From JBLNCE01 sp050260415 (lineage in GTDB: Bacteria; Bacillota; UBA4882; JAAYXC01): 24,136 bases of DNA. The notes beneath the pieces were generated by a model. That model did no database searches. It had not been told where the DNA came from and was given only the letters and a program-made list of their open reading frames with translations. The stretch's first letter is position 1, and each line of letters starts with the position of its first letter. The position numbers and the translations under genes were made by a program. Below, piece after piece: positions 1 to 7,217 of this stretch. Location: assembly GCA_050260415.1 (NCBI GenBank), contig JBLNCE010000053.1:1-24136 (forward strand), in the 5' to 3' direction.

Positions 1-470
1 GGCTGGATCTCGAGAACTACGCCTTCGATCCGGGCTTTGCCCCGCCGGGCCGGACCGCGCTCAAGGTGATGCTGGAGACGACCTATGCCTACTGGCGGGA
101 CCTCCTGGACCGCGGCCGGGCCGGGTACGACGCGGAAAAGGATCGTGTCGCCGCGGCGGTCATCGGGGCCCTGGAGCGGCGTTTCCCCGGCATCGGCCAG
201 GAGGTGGCGGTCATCGACGTGGCCACGCCCCTGACCACCGAGCGCTTCACCGGCAACTGGCGGGGGTTGCAGGCATATCCCTCATCGTGGAAGGACAGCC
301 TCCTGGGCGGCGGGCTCTCCAAGACCCTCCCCGGATTGCGGAACTTCTACATGGTCGGCCAGTGGGCTGGGGCCACCATCGGCCTGACCACCGTATCGGT
401 GATGGGGCGGAAGCTGGTCAAGGAGATCTGCAAGCGGGACGGGAAGCGGTTCATAACTTCGAAGCCATAG
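1..470 (+). CDS. Phytoene desaturase-like FAD-dependent oxidoreductase, C-terminal part
   Basis: The reading frame is open from base 3, so the 5' part lies outside the window; the visible 155 residues end at TAG 468-470. The C-terminal section matches the CrtI/phytoene desaturase-like family of NAD(P)/FAD amine-oxidase-fold enzymes. It has a helical cap segment, then VATPLTTERFTGNWRG, then LPGLRNFYMVGQWAG followed by GLTTVSVMGRKLVKEI, which is the usual final FAD-binding strand and helix. These proteins oxidise or saturate C-C bonds of carotenoids or other isoprenoids, but the substrate cannot be told from this fragment. The gene converges on pnkp with a 160-bp gap in which I see no clear terminator. 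Confidence 0.8.
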   Translation, partial: LDLENYAFDPGFAPPGRTALKVMLETTYAYWRDLLDRGRAGYDAEKDRVAAAVIGALERRFPGIGQEVAVIDVATPLTTERFTGNWRGLQAYPSSWKDSLLGGGLSKTLPGLRNFYMVGQWAGATIGLTTVSVMGRKLVKEICKRDGKRFITSKP

Positions 471-630
471 GCCCGTCCATCTCTTGGAACTCCAATCTTT
501 ACCCTTGCCGGTGCTACATCCCTTTAATCAGGAAGCGTTGATGCTTTATCCACCATGATTCTCAGGGTTGGCGAGCATGGCGCGGACCAGCCTCTCGCTG
601 GTGCTGCCGGGGATAGTCTTGGTGGAGAGC

Positions 631-3198
631 CTATAGCCGCGGATCGACCGGCTCGCTCTCCAAGGCCAGAACGCCGAAGACGCATTCATGCACCCTGTAG
701 AGAGGTTCCCGGCGGACGAAGCGCTCCAACGCCTCCACTCCAAGCGCGAACTCGCGTAGGGCCAGCGAGCGTTTTCTGCTCAGGGATCGTTTTCTGAGCC
801 GCTCGATATTCTCCGGTAGGGTATACTCGGGGCCGTATATGATCCGGAGATACTCCCGGCCCCGGCACTTGACGGCCGGCTGCAGAAGTCCTTTCGGCCC
901 CCGGACGGCGAAATCCAACGGCTTGACGACCATTCCTTCGCCGCCCGCGCCGGTCAACTCCTCCCACCAGCGCACCGCCGCCGACTCGCTCTCGGGGTCC
1001 GTCACATCCACAACCCGGTGTTTGGTCGCCACGAACAGACCGGGATCGGCCTCGGTCAGCTTGGACAAGACGTTCAAGTGCCATAAATGATCTCGATCGA
1101 TGAGCGTCCTACCCTCAACGGCCAAAAGGTGAAACGGAGCCAACTTCAGATCGCCGAGGGAATCGACCGGCCAACAATAACGCCGATAGGCTTGGATGTA
1201 CCGATCGATCAAATCGCTTTTGAGGCGGTATCGATCCGCCAAATCGGCCAGATCACAACCTCGTTCATCCGCAGCGGCCAGAAGCTCGACCGCTGTTCGG
1301 AGGGAGACTCGGCCCGCAGCGCCCACGGGAGCGTATTGCTCCTCAAGCAGTGCTTGCGCCTTGGCTGACCAGGGCATTATTTCAGAATCCAAGCAGACCC
1401 AATCAGTCTCCAATTGGGACCAGAGATCCGCCTCGGTGCAGGCTTTCCCAACCGTCTCGAGTAAATCTGCCTCCATGGCGGGCTCATTGAAGAAGTGCCG
1501 TCCCGTTCGGGTATAGCAGATACCGGAAGTGCCATCGTGCATGCCGAACCTCTTACCCGCCGCCTCCGCCGTACGGCAGGCGATGATTACGGCCCGGGAT
1601 CCCATGTGTTTCTCCTCGCAGATCACCTTTGGCACGCCATGGTTGCGATAGTAAGCGAACGCCTCGGCCGGATGCTCCAACAGATCAGCTTCCTTGGATG
1701 TTTCCGAGGGCGACATGGTGGGCGGCAGGTAGATCAACCAATGCGGATCGGCCGAGAAGCGGCTCATGACTTCCAACGCGGCGGCGGTGTTTTCCTCGCG
1801 TATCGTAATGTTCCGATGCAGTCTGGTCTGAACGATTCTTTTGCCCAGAACGTCATCGATATCAAGCGCTTCGTCCCTGGCATCGGCAACAGCGGGGGCT
1901 TGTGCCTCATCCGCCAGAAAAGGTTTGGCGGGTTCATAATAGGTGTGCAAGGCCGGTACACTCACCAGTTCCTTCTCTGGATAACGTAGAGCGGTCAAGT
2001 TTCCGCCGAAGACGCAGCCGGTGTCGATGTTGATCGTCCGGTTGAGCCAATCCGGCTCCGCCACGGGAGTGTGGCCGTAGACCACCATGGCCCGGCCCCT
2101 GTATTCGGCGGCCCAGTTGTAGCGGATTGGCAGACCGTATTCGTCTATCTCCCCGGTGGTCTCCCCATAGAGCGCAAACTCTCGCACGCCCCTTGAGCCA
2201 CGACCCTGCATCTCTTCTTTCATGCCCGCATGCGCCACCACCAAACGGCCATCGTCCAGCACATAATGACTGACCAGGTTATCAATGAAGGCGGCAACTT
2301 CCTCGGCGAACTCCGGGGGTTCTTGCGCCAGTTGCGCCAGAGAATCCGCCAGTCCGTGCGTGATCTGGACGTCCCGCCCGTTGAGCTTGCGCAAGAGCTT
2401 GATGTCATGATTTCCGGGCAGACAAAAGGCCGCCCCGGACTTGACCATGCTCATGACCAGCTTGAGCACGCCGACTATCGCGGGTCCACGATCCACCAGG
2501 TCCCCGAGAAAGACAGCCCGCCTTCCCGGTGGCGGGACAACCCGGATCCCGTAATCTCCCACCTCCGGTTCTGTTTTGGAAATCTCGTAGCCAAGCTTGG
2601 CGAGGAGCGCCACCAGTTCGTCATGGCATCCGTGTATATCGCCGATAATGTCAAACGGCCCGTGCTCCTCCCGCCGATTGTTCCAGAGCGGCTGCCGATC
2701 CACCACGGCCCCCTCGATCTCTTCCTGACTCTCAAGCATAAAAACATGGCGAAAACCTTCCCTGGACAGGTTGCGCAAGGAGCGCCGCATCTGCTGAAAA
2801 TGCTGCCTGACGACATGCGGTCCGAAATCCCGATCCGGCCGGGCTTTATTGCGTTCGTGGCAGATCTCCTCCGGCACGTTGAAGACCACGGCCACCGGCA
2901 GGCAGTGGTACTTGCGGGCGATCTCCACCAGGGGTTTCCGGGCTTCGGGTTGGACGTTGGTGGCGTCAACAACCGTCAGGCGGCCGGCCTCCAGTCGCTT
3001 GGCGATGATGAAATGCAGCACCTCAAAGGCGGGTTTGGTCGCCGCCTGATCGTTTTCATCATCCGCCACCAAGCCGCGGCAGAAGTCTGAGGATATCACC
3101 TCGGTCGGTTTGAAATGCCGGCGGGCAAAGGTTGATTTACCCGCCCCGGACGGACCGATCAAAACGACCAGGGAGAGTTCGGGGATTGTCAGTTTCAT
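631..3198 (-). CDS. pnkp: Polynucleotide kinase-phosphatase-ligase (bacterial RNA repair Pnkp)
   Basis: This 855-residue protein has the three-domain layout and nearly the length of Clostridium thermocellum Pnkp. The N-terminal 5'-kinase has a P-loop GPSGAGKST at 15-23 and SSDFCRG at 36-42 (D38, R41). The central metallophosphoesterase, a 2',3'-phosphatase, has GDIHG 186-190, GDLVDRG 232-238, GNHD 262-265, H323 and GHT 375-377. The C-terminal adenylyltransferase/ligase has EEKHMGSR with nucleophile K530, GGEGMVVKP 752-760 and K777/R779. All signature residues are present, so all three activities are predicted. Pnkp heals and, with Hen1, seals RNA cut by ribotoxins. The start codon overlaps the hen1 stop in ATGA at 3195-3198, so the two are translationally coupled. 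Confidence 0.97.
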   Translation of the reverse strand: MKLTIPELSLVVLIGPSGAGKSTFARRHFKPTEVISSDFCRGLVADDENDQAATKPAFEVLHFIIAKRLEAGRLTVVDATNVQPEARKPLVEIARKYHCLPVAVVFNVPEEICHERNKARPDRDFGPHVVRQHFQQMRRSLRNLSREGFRHVFMLESQEEIEGAVVDRQPLWNNRREEHGPFDIIGDIHGCHDELVALLAKLGYEISKTEPEVGDYGIRVVPPPGRRAVFLGDLVDRGPAIVGVLKLVMSMVKSGAAFCLPGNHDIKLLRKLNGRDVQITHGLADSLAQLAQEPPEFAEEVAAFIDNLVSHYVLDDGRLVVAHAGMKEEMQGRGSRGVREFALYGETTGEIDEYGLPIRYNWAAEYRGRAMVVYGHTPVAEPDWLNRTINIDTGCVFGGNLTALRYPEKELVSVPALHTYYEPAKPFLADEAQAPAVADARDEALDIDDVLGKRIVQTRLHRNITIREENTAAALEVMSRFSADPHWLIYLPPTMSPSETSKEADLLEHPAEAFAYYRNHGVPKVICEEKHMGSRAVIIACRTAEAAGKRFGMHDGTSGICYTRTGRHFFNEPAMEADLLETVGKACTEADLWSQLETDWVCLDSEIMPWSAKAQALLEEQYAPVGAAGRVSLRTAVELLAAADERGCDLADLADRYRLKSDLIDRYIQAYRRYCWPVDSLGDLKLAPFHLLAVEGRTLIDRDHLWHLNVLSKLTEADPGLFVATKHRVVDVTDPESESAAVRWWEELTGAGGEGMVVKPLDFAVRGPKGLLQPAVKCRGREYLRIIYGPEYTLPENIERLRKRSLSRKRSLALREFALGVEALERFVRREPLYRVHECVFGVLALESEPVDPRL

Positions 3199-4613
3199 AA
3201 GGTCGACCCCCCCGATGCGGTAAAGACTCCCATCTGGGTCGGCGCGCCCAGGTTCGGATCTTCATCTCCAACCGCCATATGTCTGACCGTGTAGCCGTAA
3301 CCTTCAGCAATACTGGCGGCCCAGTCCCGAAATTCCCGTCTTGTCCATTCGAAACGGTGATCTCCATGTCTCAATTCGGTCTTCATCCCGTCGTATCTGA
3401 CGTTATACTCTTTGTTGGGCGTGGTGATCACCACCACGGGCGGCCTGGCGAACCCGAACAGGGCTCGAGCCATAGCCGGCAATTGGTTTAGCTCCAAATG
3501 CTCGATAACCTCCATCAAAGTGGCCGCATCGTAGCCCCGCCAACGTTTGTCCTGGTATGTCAGCGCGCCTTGGAAGAGATTAACCCGCTCCCTTTGCTGT
3601 GGCGGGAGACTATCCAGTCTCAACCGCGAGTGCGCCGCTTCCAAGGCGCGGTGGGAGACATCCATGCCTGTGATCGCCTGAAAACTCTTCTCCTTAAGTA
3701 GCCTCTCCAGGAGTCTGCCCTCACCGCAGCCCAGGTCGATCAGACGCCTGACTCCCAGATTCTTCAGGACAGCCACAACCGTTCCTAGCCTCTGCTCGTT
3801 CAGGTTTAAGCGTTCCTTGTCGCCGCCTTCCAGCTCGCAACGGTCGTCCTCGGCCGGTTTTTCTTCCCCGGCGGCTGGATCATCCTCGGCCAGCAAGCGC
3901 TGAAGCGCCTCATGCACCAGGTTCCGGCGGCGTTTCAAATAGCGACTGGTGATCAGCTCCCGCTCCGGATGCGCGGCCAGCCAGCCCTCTCCGTGCCGTA
4001 GGAGCTTGTCGATCTCGTCCTCGCCAATCCAGTAGTGCTTCTTCACATCAAGCGCCGGAATCAGGACATAGAGATGGTTGAGCAGATCAGCCAGGCGCAA
4101 CGTGCCTTTGAGGCTGAGGGTATAGTACTGGCTCTGGCCCCAGGACGGAAAAGTCTTGTCCAACGAGTAGCCTTCAATATCAAGTTGATACCCCAAGGGC
4201 GAAAAGAAACGCCTAAGGATTTCGTCCCCGCCGCGCGCGGGCAGGGCTGCTATCATCGCTTCGAGAGGCAGAGCCTGCTGCGCCAGTTCCGGCCGTTCCT
4301 TGGATCTGCCGGCCATGGCCGTGCCGAAGACCTGGGCCAAGGCCACGCTCATAAAGGAGGACGCGACATAAGGACGGTCATTGACATAGGCAAACAACGG
4401 CTCTGCCGCGGAGTCCCGATGCTCCCGGGCCAGATCGATGGGGTTGATCTCCAGCAACAAGGCGGCCGTGCAACGCTCCGCCGAGGCTTCGGGGTAAAAC
4501 ACATGCGCCTTGCCGAAGGAAAGATCGAAACTTTGCGGCCGGCTAGGATTCTTGTGCAGCAGGTAACCAAGGTCGGTCGCGGGACGGCCTGTATACGTAA
4601 TGGTTAATAGCAT
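3195..4613 (-). CDS. hen1: Hen1, RNA 3'-terminal ribose 2'-O-methyltransferase
   Basis: The protein has 472 residues. Its N-terminal half (about 1-245) matches the bacterial Hen1 N-terminal domain that activates Pnkp ligase. The C-terminal half is a SAM-dependent methyltransferase with motif I LIDLGCGEGR at 291-300 and the metal-binding EVIEH at 368-372. A further histidine in RHGDHRFEW (H416/H419) completes the expected Mn-site pattern. Hen1 adds a 2'-O-methyl group to the 3' end of cleaved RNA before sealing, so the repaired site resists a second cut. An acidic linker (about 242-265) joins the halves. It is the first gene of the operon. Upstream of ATG 4611-4613 there is only a weak GGGG ribosome binding site, and I find no convincing promoter. 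Confidence 0.96.
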   Translation of the reverse strand: MLLTITYTGRPATDLGYLLHKNPSRPQSFDLSFGKAHVFYPEASAERCTAALLLEINPIDLAREHRDSAAEPLFAYVNDRPYVASSFMSVALAQVFGTAMAGRSKERPELAQQALPLEAMIAALPARGGDEILRRFFSPLGYQLDIEGYSLDKTFPSWGQSQYYTLSLKGTLRLADLLNHLYVLIPALDVKKHYWIGEDEIDKLLRHGEGWLAAHPERELITSRYLKRRRNLVHEALQRLLAEDDPAAGEEKPAEDDRCELEGGDKERLNLNEQRLGTVVAVLKNLGVRRLIDLGCGEGRLLERLLKEKSFQAITGMDVSHRALEAAHSRLRLDSLPPQQRERVNLFQGALTYQDKRWRGYDAATLMEVIEHLELNQLPAMARALFGFARPPVVVITTPNKEYNVRYDGMKTELRHGDHRFEWTRREFRDWAASIAEGYGYTVRHMAVGDEDPNLGAPTQMGVFTASGGSTL

Positions 4614-5173
4614 AGATTAACACCCCGCTCATGTATCTGTAGATAAAGCAGCTATTTTATGTTCTCCTAAAGACTAGGCCTTCCTGCTCCCCCTGGTCAA
4701 CCCAGGACAACGGAATTTTCTCTTCACAGGCATTACTATCCCTGGAGCTTGCCGGTATAATTGGTTTATGGGCAGGAAAATTCTGGTCGCTTACGCTCCG
4801 CGATACTGTCCACGGCTGAGATCGGGCGGGTGATCGGTGAGGTCCTGCACGGGCGGGGATACGACGCCGAGGTGCAATCCGTCCAGGAAGCGCGGGATGT
4901 CGGCGCATACCGGGCGGTGATAAGGGACCATCTATGCCGACGCGGCATGCCCGGCGCGCGACGCATATCATGGTTGGCTGGCGGCTTTATCAGCTGGGAC
5001 GCCGGTGAGTCCGCTGGCCACGCGATGCGAAGTGTGAAGCCTCCAGCCCGCGCTTATGTTCATCCCACTTCCATCAACCGCTGACTTGGGATAGAATAAA
5101 GACTGCAGACTCCAGGTATGGCGAACAAAGGGATGATCGGGCCGTGGATCGTGAGAAGGCTGGAGTGGACCCG
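4614..5173. other. Gap between hen1 and the PIN toxin gene
   Basis: This 560-bp stretch separates divergent genes. Its only recognisable content is the decayed flavodoxin gene at 4768-4950 (separate entry). The hen1 promoter should lie in 4614-4700, which is locally AT-rich, but no good -35/-10 pair is evident. Bases 4950-5140 show no recognisable gene or RNA. Confidence 0.6.
4768..4950 (+). pseudogene. Flavodoxin-domain protein remnant, frameshifted
   Basis: Starting at ATG 4768 the sequence reads MGRKILVAYAPRY, the first strand of a flavodoxin. Intact family members then continue with an FMN phosphate-binding loop of the GSTAEI type. Here STAEIGRVIGEVL and DAEVQSVQEARDVGAYRAVI follow in a different frame, beginning near 4808, so one frame change lies at about 4804-4810. 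After AVI (about 4921) the similarity fades, which suggests a second lesion or truncation; family members run to about 150-180 residues. Intact relatives are flavodoxin or protoporphyrinogen-oxidase-like (HemG-type) electron carriers. Sequencing error is an alternative for the first frameshift but does not explain the missing C-terminal half. Confidence 0.6.
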
Positions 5174-5659
5174 GTGAAACCATCGTTGTATATTGAGACA
5201 ACCGTACCCAGTTACTATGTCTCTCGTGATTCACGGGATGTAATTGTTCTGGCACATCAGCAGATCACGCGAGTCTGGTGGGAGACGAGGCTTTGCGATT
5301 TCCGCCCCTACGTTTCTCCGGTAGTACTTGAGGAGGCGCGGGAAGGAGATCCTGAACAAGCCCGACGACGGTTGGTGGCAGTTGGCCACTTTCAGATTCT
5401 CGAAGCCGCTGAAGCAGTCGAGCAATTGACCGCCCGGTACATGGCGGAGTTTAGCTTGCCTGGCAGCGCCATCCGTGACGCCGCGCATCTTGCTTTTGCA
5501 TGCGTTTATGCGATGGATTTCTTGGTGACCTGGAACTGCGCCCATATTGCCAACGGAGAAGTCATCAAACGCTTGACACGAATCAACGCGATTGCTGGTA
5601 TCCAGACCCCTACAATCTGTACGCCAGAGGAACTGCTCGGTATTGAGGAGGAGACATAA
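5174..5659 (+). CDS. PIN-domain protein, VapC-family toxin candidate
   Basis: The protein has 161 residues from GTG 5174, chosen because GGAG lies 8 bases upstream and the protein then opens with KPSLYIETTV, the usual start of this PIN subgroup. An in-frame GTG at 5144 would add ten residues without family support. PIN-type acidic positions are visible: E8 in the first strand, E53 in VVLEEA, D102 in RDAAHLAFA, and WN 120-121 before the last strand. PIN proteins of this type are metal-dependent ribonucleases. The next gene starts 3 bases after the stop, as in a toxin-antitoxin operon, although here the toxin comes first. The RNA target is unknown. Confidence 0.8.
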   Translation: MKPSLYIETTVPSYYVSRDSRDVIVLAHQQITRVWWETRLCDFRPYVSPVVLEEAREGDPEQARRRLVAVGHFQILEAAEAVEQLTARYMAEFSLPGSAIRDAAHLAFACVYAMDFLVTWNCAHIANGEVIKRLTRINAIAGIQTPTICTPEELLGIEEET

Positions 5660-5662
5660 GCC

Positions 5663-5848
5663 ATGAAGCATGATCCTATTGTGAAGGAAGTACGCGAAGC
5701 GGGAGCCAAGCTCGCTGCGGAGGCAGGATACGATGTCCATCGCTTCTTCGAGAGACTGCGGCAAGCCGAGAATAGGTATGGAAAACCACTTGTCAGAGAG
5801 TCGCCTACCAGGTACGAAGCGGGAGGCGGAACAACGGAATCAACCTGA
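5663..5848 (+). CDS. Small protein downstream of PIN toxin, putative antitoxin
   Basis: This 61-residue protein starts at ATG 5663, three bases after the PIN gene stop, with GAGGAGGA about 9 bases upstream. Its core, DPIVKEVREAGAKLAAEAGY followed by DVHRFFERLRQAE, is predicted to be two amphipathic helices. Similar short DPIV...VR proteins commonly sit directly behind this PIN subgroup, so I infer an antitoxin that wraps the nuclease. No DNA-binding motif is visible. The C-terminal GGGTTEST tail looks disordered. The family assignment comes from memory of gene context, not from a recognised domain. Confidence 0.6.
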   Translation: MKHDPIVKEVREAGAKLAAEAGYDVHRFFERLRQAENRYGKPLVRESPTRYEAGGGTTEST

Positions 5849-6030
5849 TTGGCAACCACCACCAGCATTGCAGCGTTATTTCCAATTGGGTTAGCTTTAC
5901 GACCGTTGGCTAAAAAGAACCGGGTTGAATTAACGATCACCTCAAATCTGTCCGGCGAGATTACCGCCTGAGCGGGAAGAGGCTCTCACCTCCACGCCAC
6001 AAGACCGTCAACTCCACGGAGAAAGTTTTC

Positions 6031-6100
6031 AAAGACCGCTCCGCGCGTCTCGGGATCGGGGGTAACCCGATCCTGGGTGCATGCCGGTCTTTTATTGTTT
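6031..6100 (+). terminator. Rho-independent terminator-like nested hairpin
   Basis: The outer stem AAAGACCG (6031-6038) pairs with CGGTCTTT (6085-6092). An inner perfect stem GGATCGGG (6053-6060) pairs with CCCGATCC (6066-6073) around the loop GGTAA. A T-rich run, TTTTATTGTTTT, follows. It lies 180 bp after the toxin-antitoxin pair and just before the promoter of the next operon, so it probably insulates the two. Confidence 0.65.
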
Positions 6101-6115
6101 TATAATAAAGAATTA

Positions 6116-6144
6116 TTGACTATCGATAAGAAACGTGCTACACT
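6116..6144 (+). promoter_or_regulatory. Sigma70/sigmaA-type promoter for the DUF2975 gene
   Basis: TTGACT (6116-6121) and TACACT (6139-6144) are separated by exactly 17 bases, in an AT-rich patch unlike the surrounding GC-rich DNA. Transcription would begin near 6151, giving a leader of about 40 bases with the AAGGAG site before ATG 6190. Confidence 0.75.
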
Positions 6145-6189
6145 ACGATCAAGGCCGGCCGATCAGAAACTGACGAAGGAGTCTTGACC

Positions 6190-6768
6190 ATGCGTTATCT
6201 GGGTAAAGGTTCAGTCTCTTCCCTTCTCGGGGTATTGCTCAACATCGCCTGGTACGTGCTATTCGCGGCCATGGGCGGTATTCTCCTCGCCATGCTGGTT
6301 TTGGGCGTCCTCGCGCCCCGGTTCATTCCACAAGATCTGATGTCCTTCACTGTCGACGCCCAGTTCCTGAGCTTCGATTTTTCACAGGTAGAGGTCAAGG
6401 ACCCGCAGGTCATCCTGTTTGGGAACATGGGCTTTGCTCTGACATCGCTCTTGGTGGTGCAGGCGATCGTCCACCAGTTGCGCAAGGTATTTGCCACTCT
6501 GCGCGCGGGGACGCCGTTCAACCTGGAGAACGCCAAGCGCATCCGGGCCATCGGCCTCATCTGCATCGGCGGGTCGTTCCTGCAGTCTCTGGTTAGTTTT
6601 CTCGTAGGCTATCTGTTGATGAACAATGTCATCATCAAGGGCGTGGAGGTGAACGCCAAGGGGGGCTCCTTTATGGGGGGCATTTTCATTGGCCTGGTCA
6701 TCCTGGTCCTCGCGGAGATCTTCCGGCACGGCGCCGCGCTCCAAGAGGAACAGAACTTAACGGTATAA
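6190..6768 (+). CDS. DUF2975 family membrane protein
   Basis: The start is ATG 6190, which has AAGGAG at an 8-base spacing; an in-frame TTG at 6184 lies inside that spacing and is rejected. The 192-residue protein has four hydrophobic segments, at about 12-40, 75-92, 118-138 and 155-175. The region LRAGTPFNLENAKRIRAIG between the second and third is the diagnostic DUF2975 signature. The function is unknown. In Bacillota such proteins (YoaS-like) are encoded directly before a small YozG-type helix-turn-helix regulator, and that arrangement is seen here with a 13-bp gap. Confidence 0.85.
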   Translation: MRYLGKGSVSSLLGVLLNIAWYVLFAAMGGILLAMLVLGVLAPRFIPQDLMSFTVDAQFLSFDFSQVEVKDPQVILFGNMGFALTSLLVVQAIVHQLRKVFATLRAGTPFNLENAKRIRAIGLICIGGSFLQSLVSFLVGYLLMNNVIIKGVEVNAKGGSFMGGIFIGLVILVLAEIFRHGAALQEEQNLTV

Positions 6769-6781
6769 GGGAGGCCATCGC

Positions 6782-7030
6782 GTGAGTATCAAAGTGCACC
6801 TGGACCGGGTGATGCTGGACCGCGGCGTCTCCCTGACCGAACTGGCCGACAAAGTCGGGCTGACCCTGGCCAATCTCTCCATCCTCAAGAGCAACAAAGC
6901 CAAGGCCGTACGCTTCTCCACCCTGGATGCCATCTGTCGGCATCTGAACTGTCAGCCGGGGGATATCCTCAAATACACACCGGGGGAGATGCAGGCGCAG
7001 AATGAGGCGGATGATGACGGGGGGGCGTAA
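6782..7030 (+). CDS. Cro/CI-family helix-turn-helix regulator (YozG-like)
   Basis: This 82-residue protein starts at GTG 6782 behind GGGAGG. It is essentially one Xre-type domain. VSLTELADKVGLTLANLSIL forms the helix-turn-helix, and FSTLDAICRHLNCQPGDILKY is the classic C-terminal half of the domain. An acidic tail follows. It is co-transcribed with the DUF2975 gene, and such pairs are probably autoregulated, with the membrane partner influencing the regulator. That coupling is inferred from conserved gene order. Confidence 0.88.
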   Translation: MSIKVHLDRVMLDRGVSLTELADKVGLTLANLSILKSNKAKAVRFSTLDAICRHLNCQPGDILKYTPGEMQAQNEADDDGGA

Positions 7031-7038
7031 AACTACTT

Positions 7039-7080
7039 GCCTCCCCACTCTGAGATCCCCTTAGGGGGAGAGGGGTAAGC
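7039..7080. repeat. G/C-tract palindrome, possible dispersed intergenic element
   Basis: TCCCC (7056-7060) and GGGGA (7065-7069) form a core hairpin around TTAG. Outer CCCC and CTC tracts on the left can pair with GAG and GGGG on the right. No T-run follows, so it is a poor terminator. It resembles the CCCCTCTC/GAGAGGGG element at 20221-20284. Confidence 0.45.
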
Positions 7081-7144
7081 CAGCGGAAACGTTCACGTTC
7101 ACGCATAACCCTCTATACCCATTTATGGTTGAGATTGGTAAGGC

Positions 7145-7173
7145 TTGACTTATGCGGCCGCTGGTGTTACTAT
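7145..7173 (+). promoter_or_regulatory. Promoter of the cbiMQO nickel-uptake operon
   Basis: TTGACT (7145-7150) and TACTAT (7168-7173) are spaced by 17 bases. The first GTGTTAC box of the candidate operator overlaps the -10 element. Transcription would start near 7180, about 38 bases before the cbiM ATG. Confidence 0.75.
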
Positions 7174-7190
7174 TTGTAAGTTAGTGTTAC
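7164..7190 (+). promoter_or_regulatory. Candidate NikR operator, two GTGTTAC boxes
   Basis: GTGTTAC occurs at 7164-7170 and again at 7184-7190, with a 13-base spacer. Predicted NikR sites in some deltaproteobacteria have GTGTTAC, 13-14 bases, then GTAACAC (from memory). Here the second box is in direct orientation rather than inverted. The site covers the -10 element and start point, the right position for repression, and nikR is encoded at the end of the same locus. Confidence 0.5.
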
Positions 7191-7217
7191 TGGAGCACAT
7201 GGCTGGAGGCAGCCTGT

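Larger units (their letters stand above)
5849..6189. other. Gap between TA pair and DUF2975 gene
   Basis: This 341-bp gap has no convincing gene. Its right part holds a hairpin terminator (6031-6100) and a sigma70-type promoter (6116-6144). Bases 5849-5970 are open on both strands for about 40 codons but match nothing I know. Confidence 0.6.

Noticed and set aside
2230..3090. 286-codon plus-strand frame opposite pnkp
   Set aside because: It is antisense to well-conserved kinase and phosphatase motifs, so it is a shadow.
5849..5971. About 40 open codons after the small antitoxin stop (plus), with a similar open stretch on the minus strand
   Set aside because: Neither reading matches a known protein, there is no ribosome binding site, and the plus reading merely continues past the TGA.
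7081..7217. Cobalamin or NiCo riboswitch before cbiM
   Set aside because: No conserved riboswitch core is visible, and the leader after the predicted start point is only about 38 bases.
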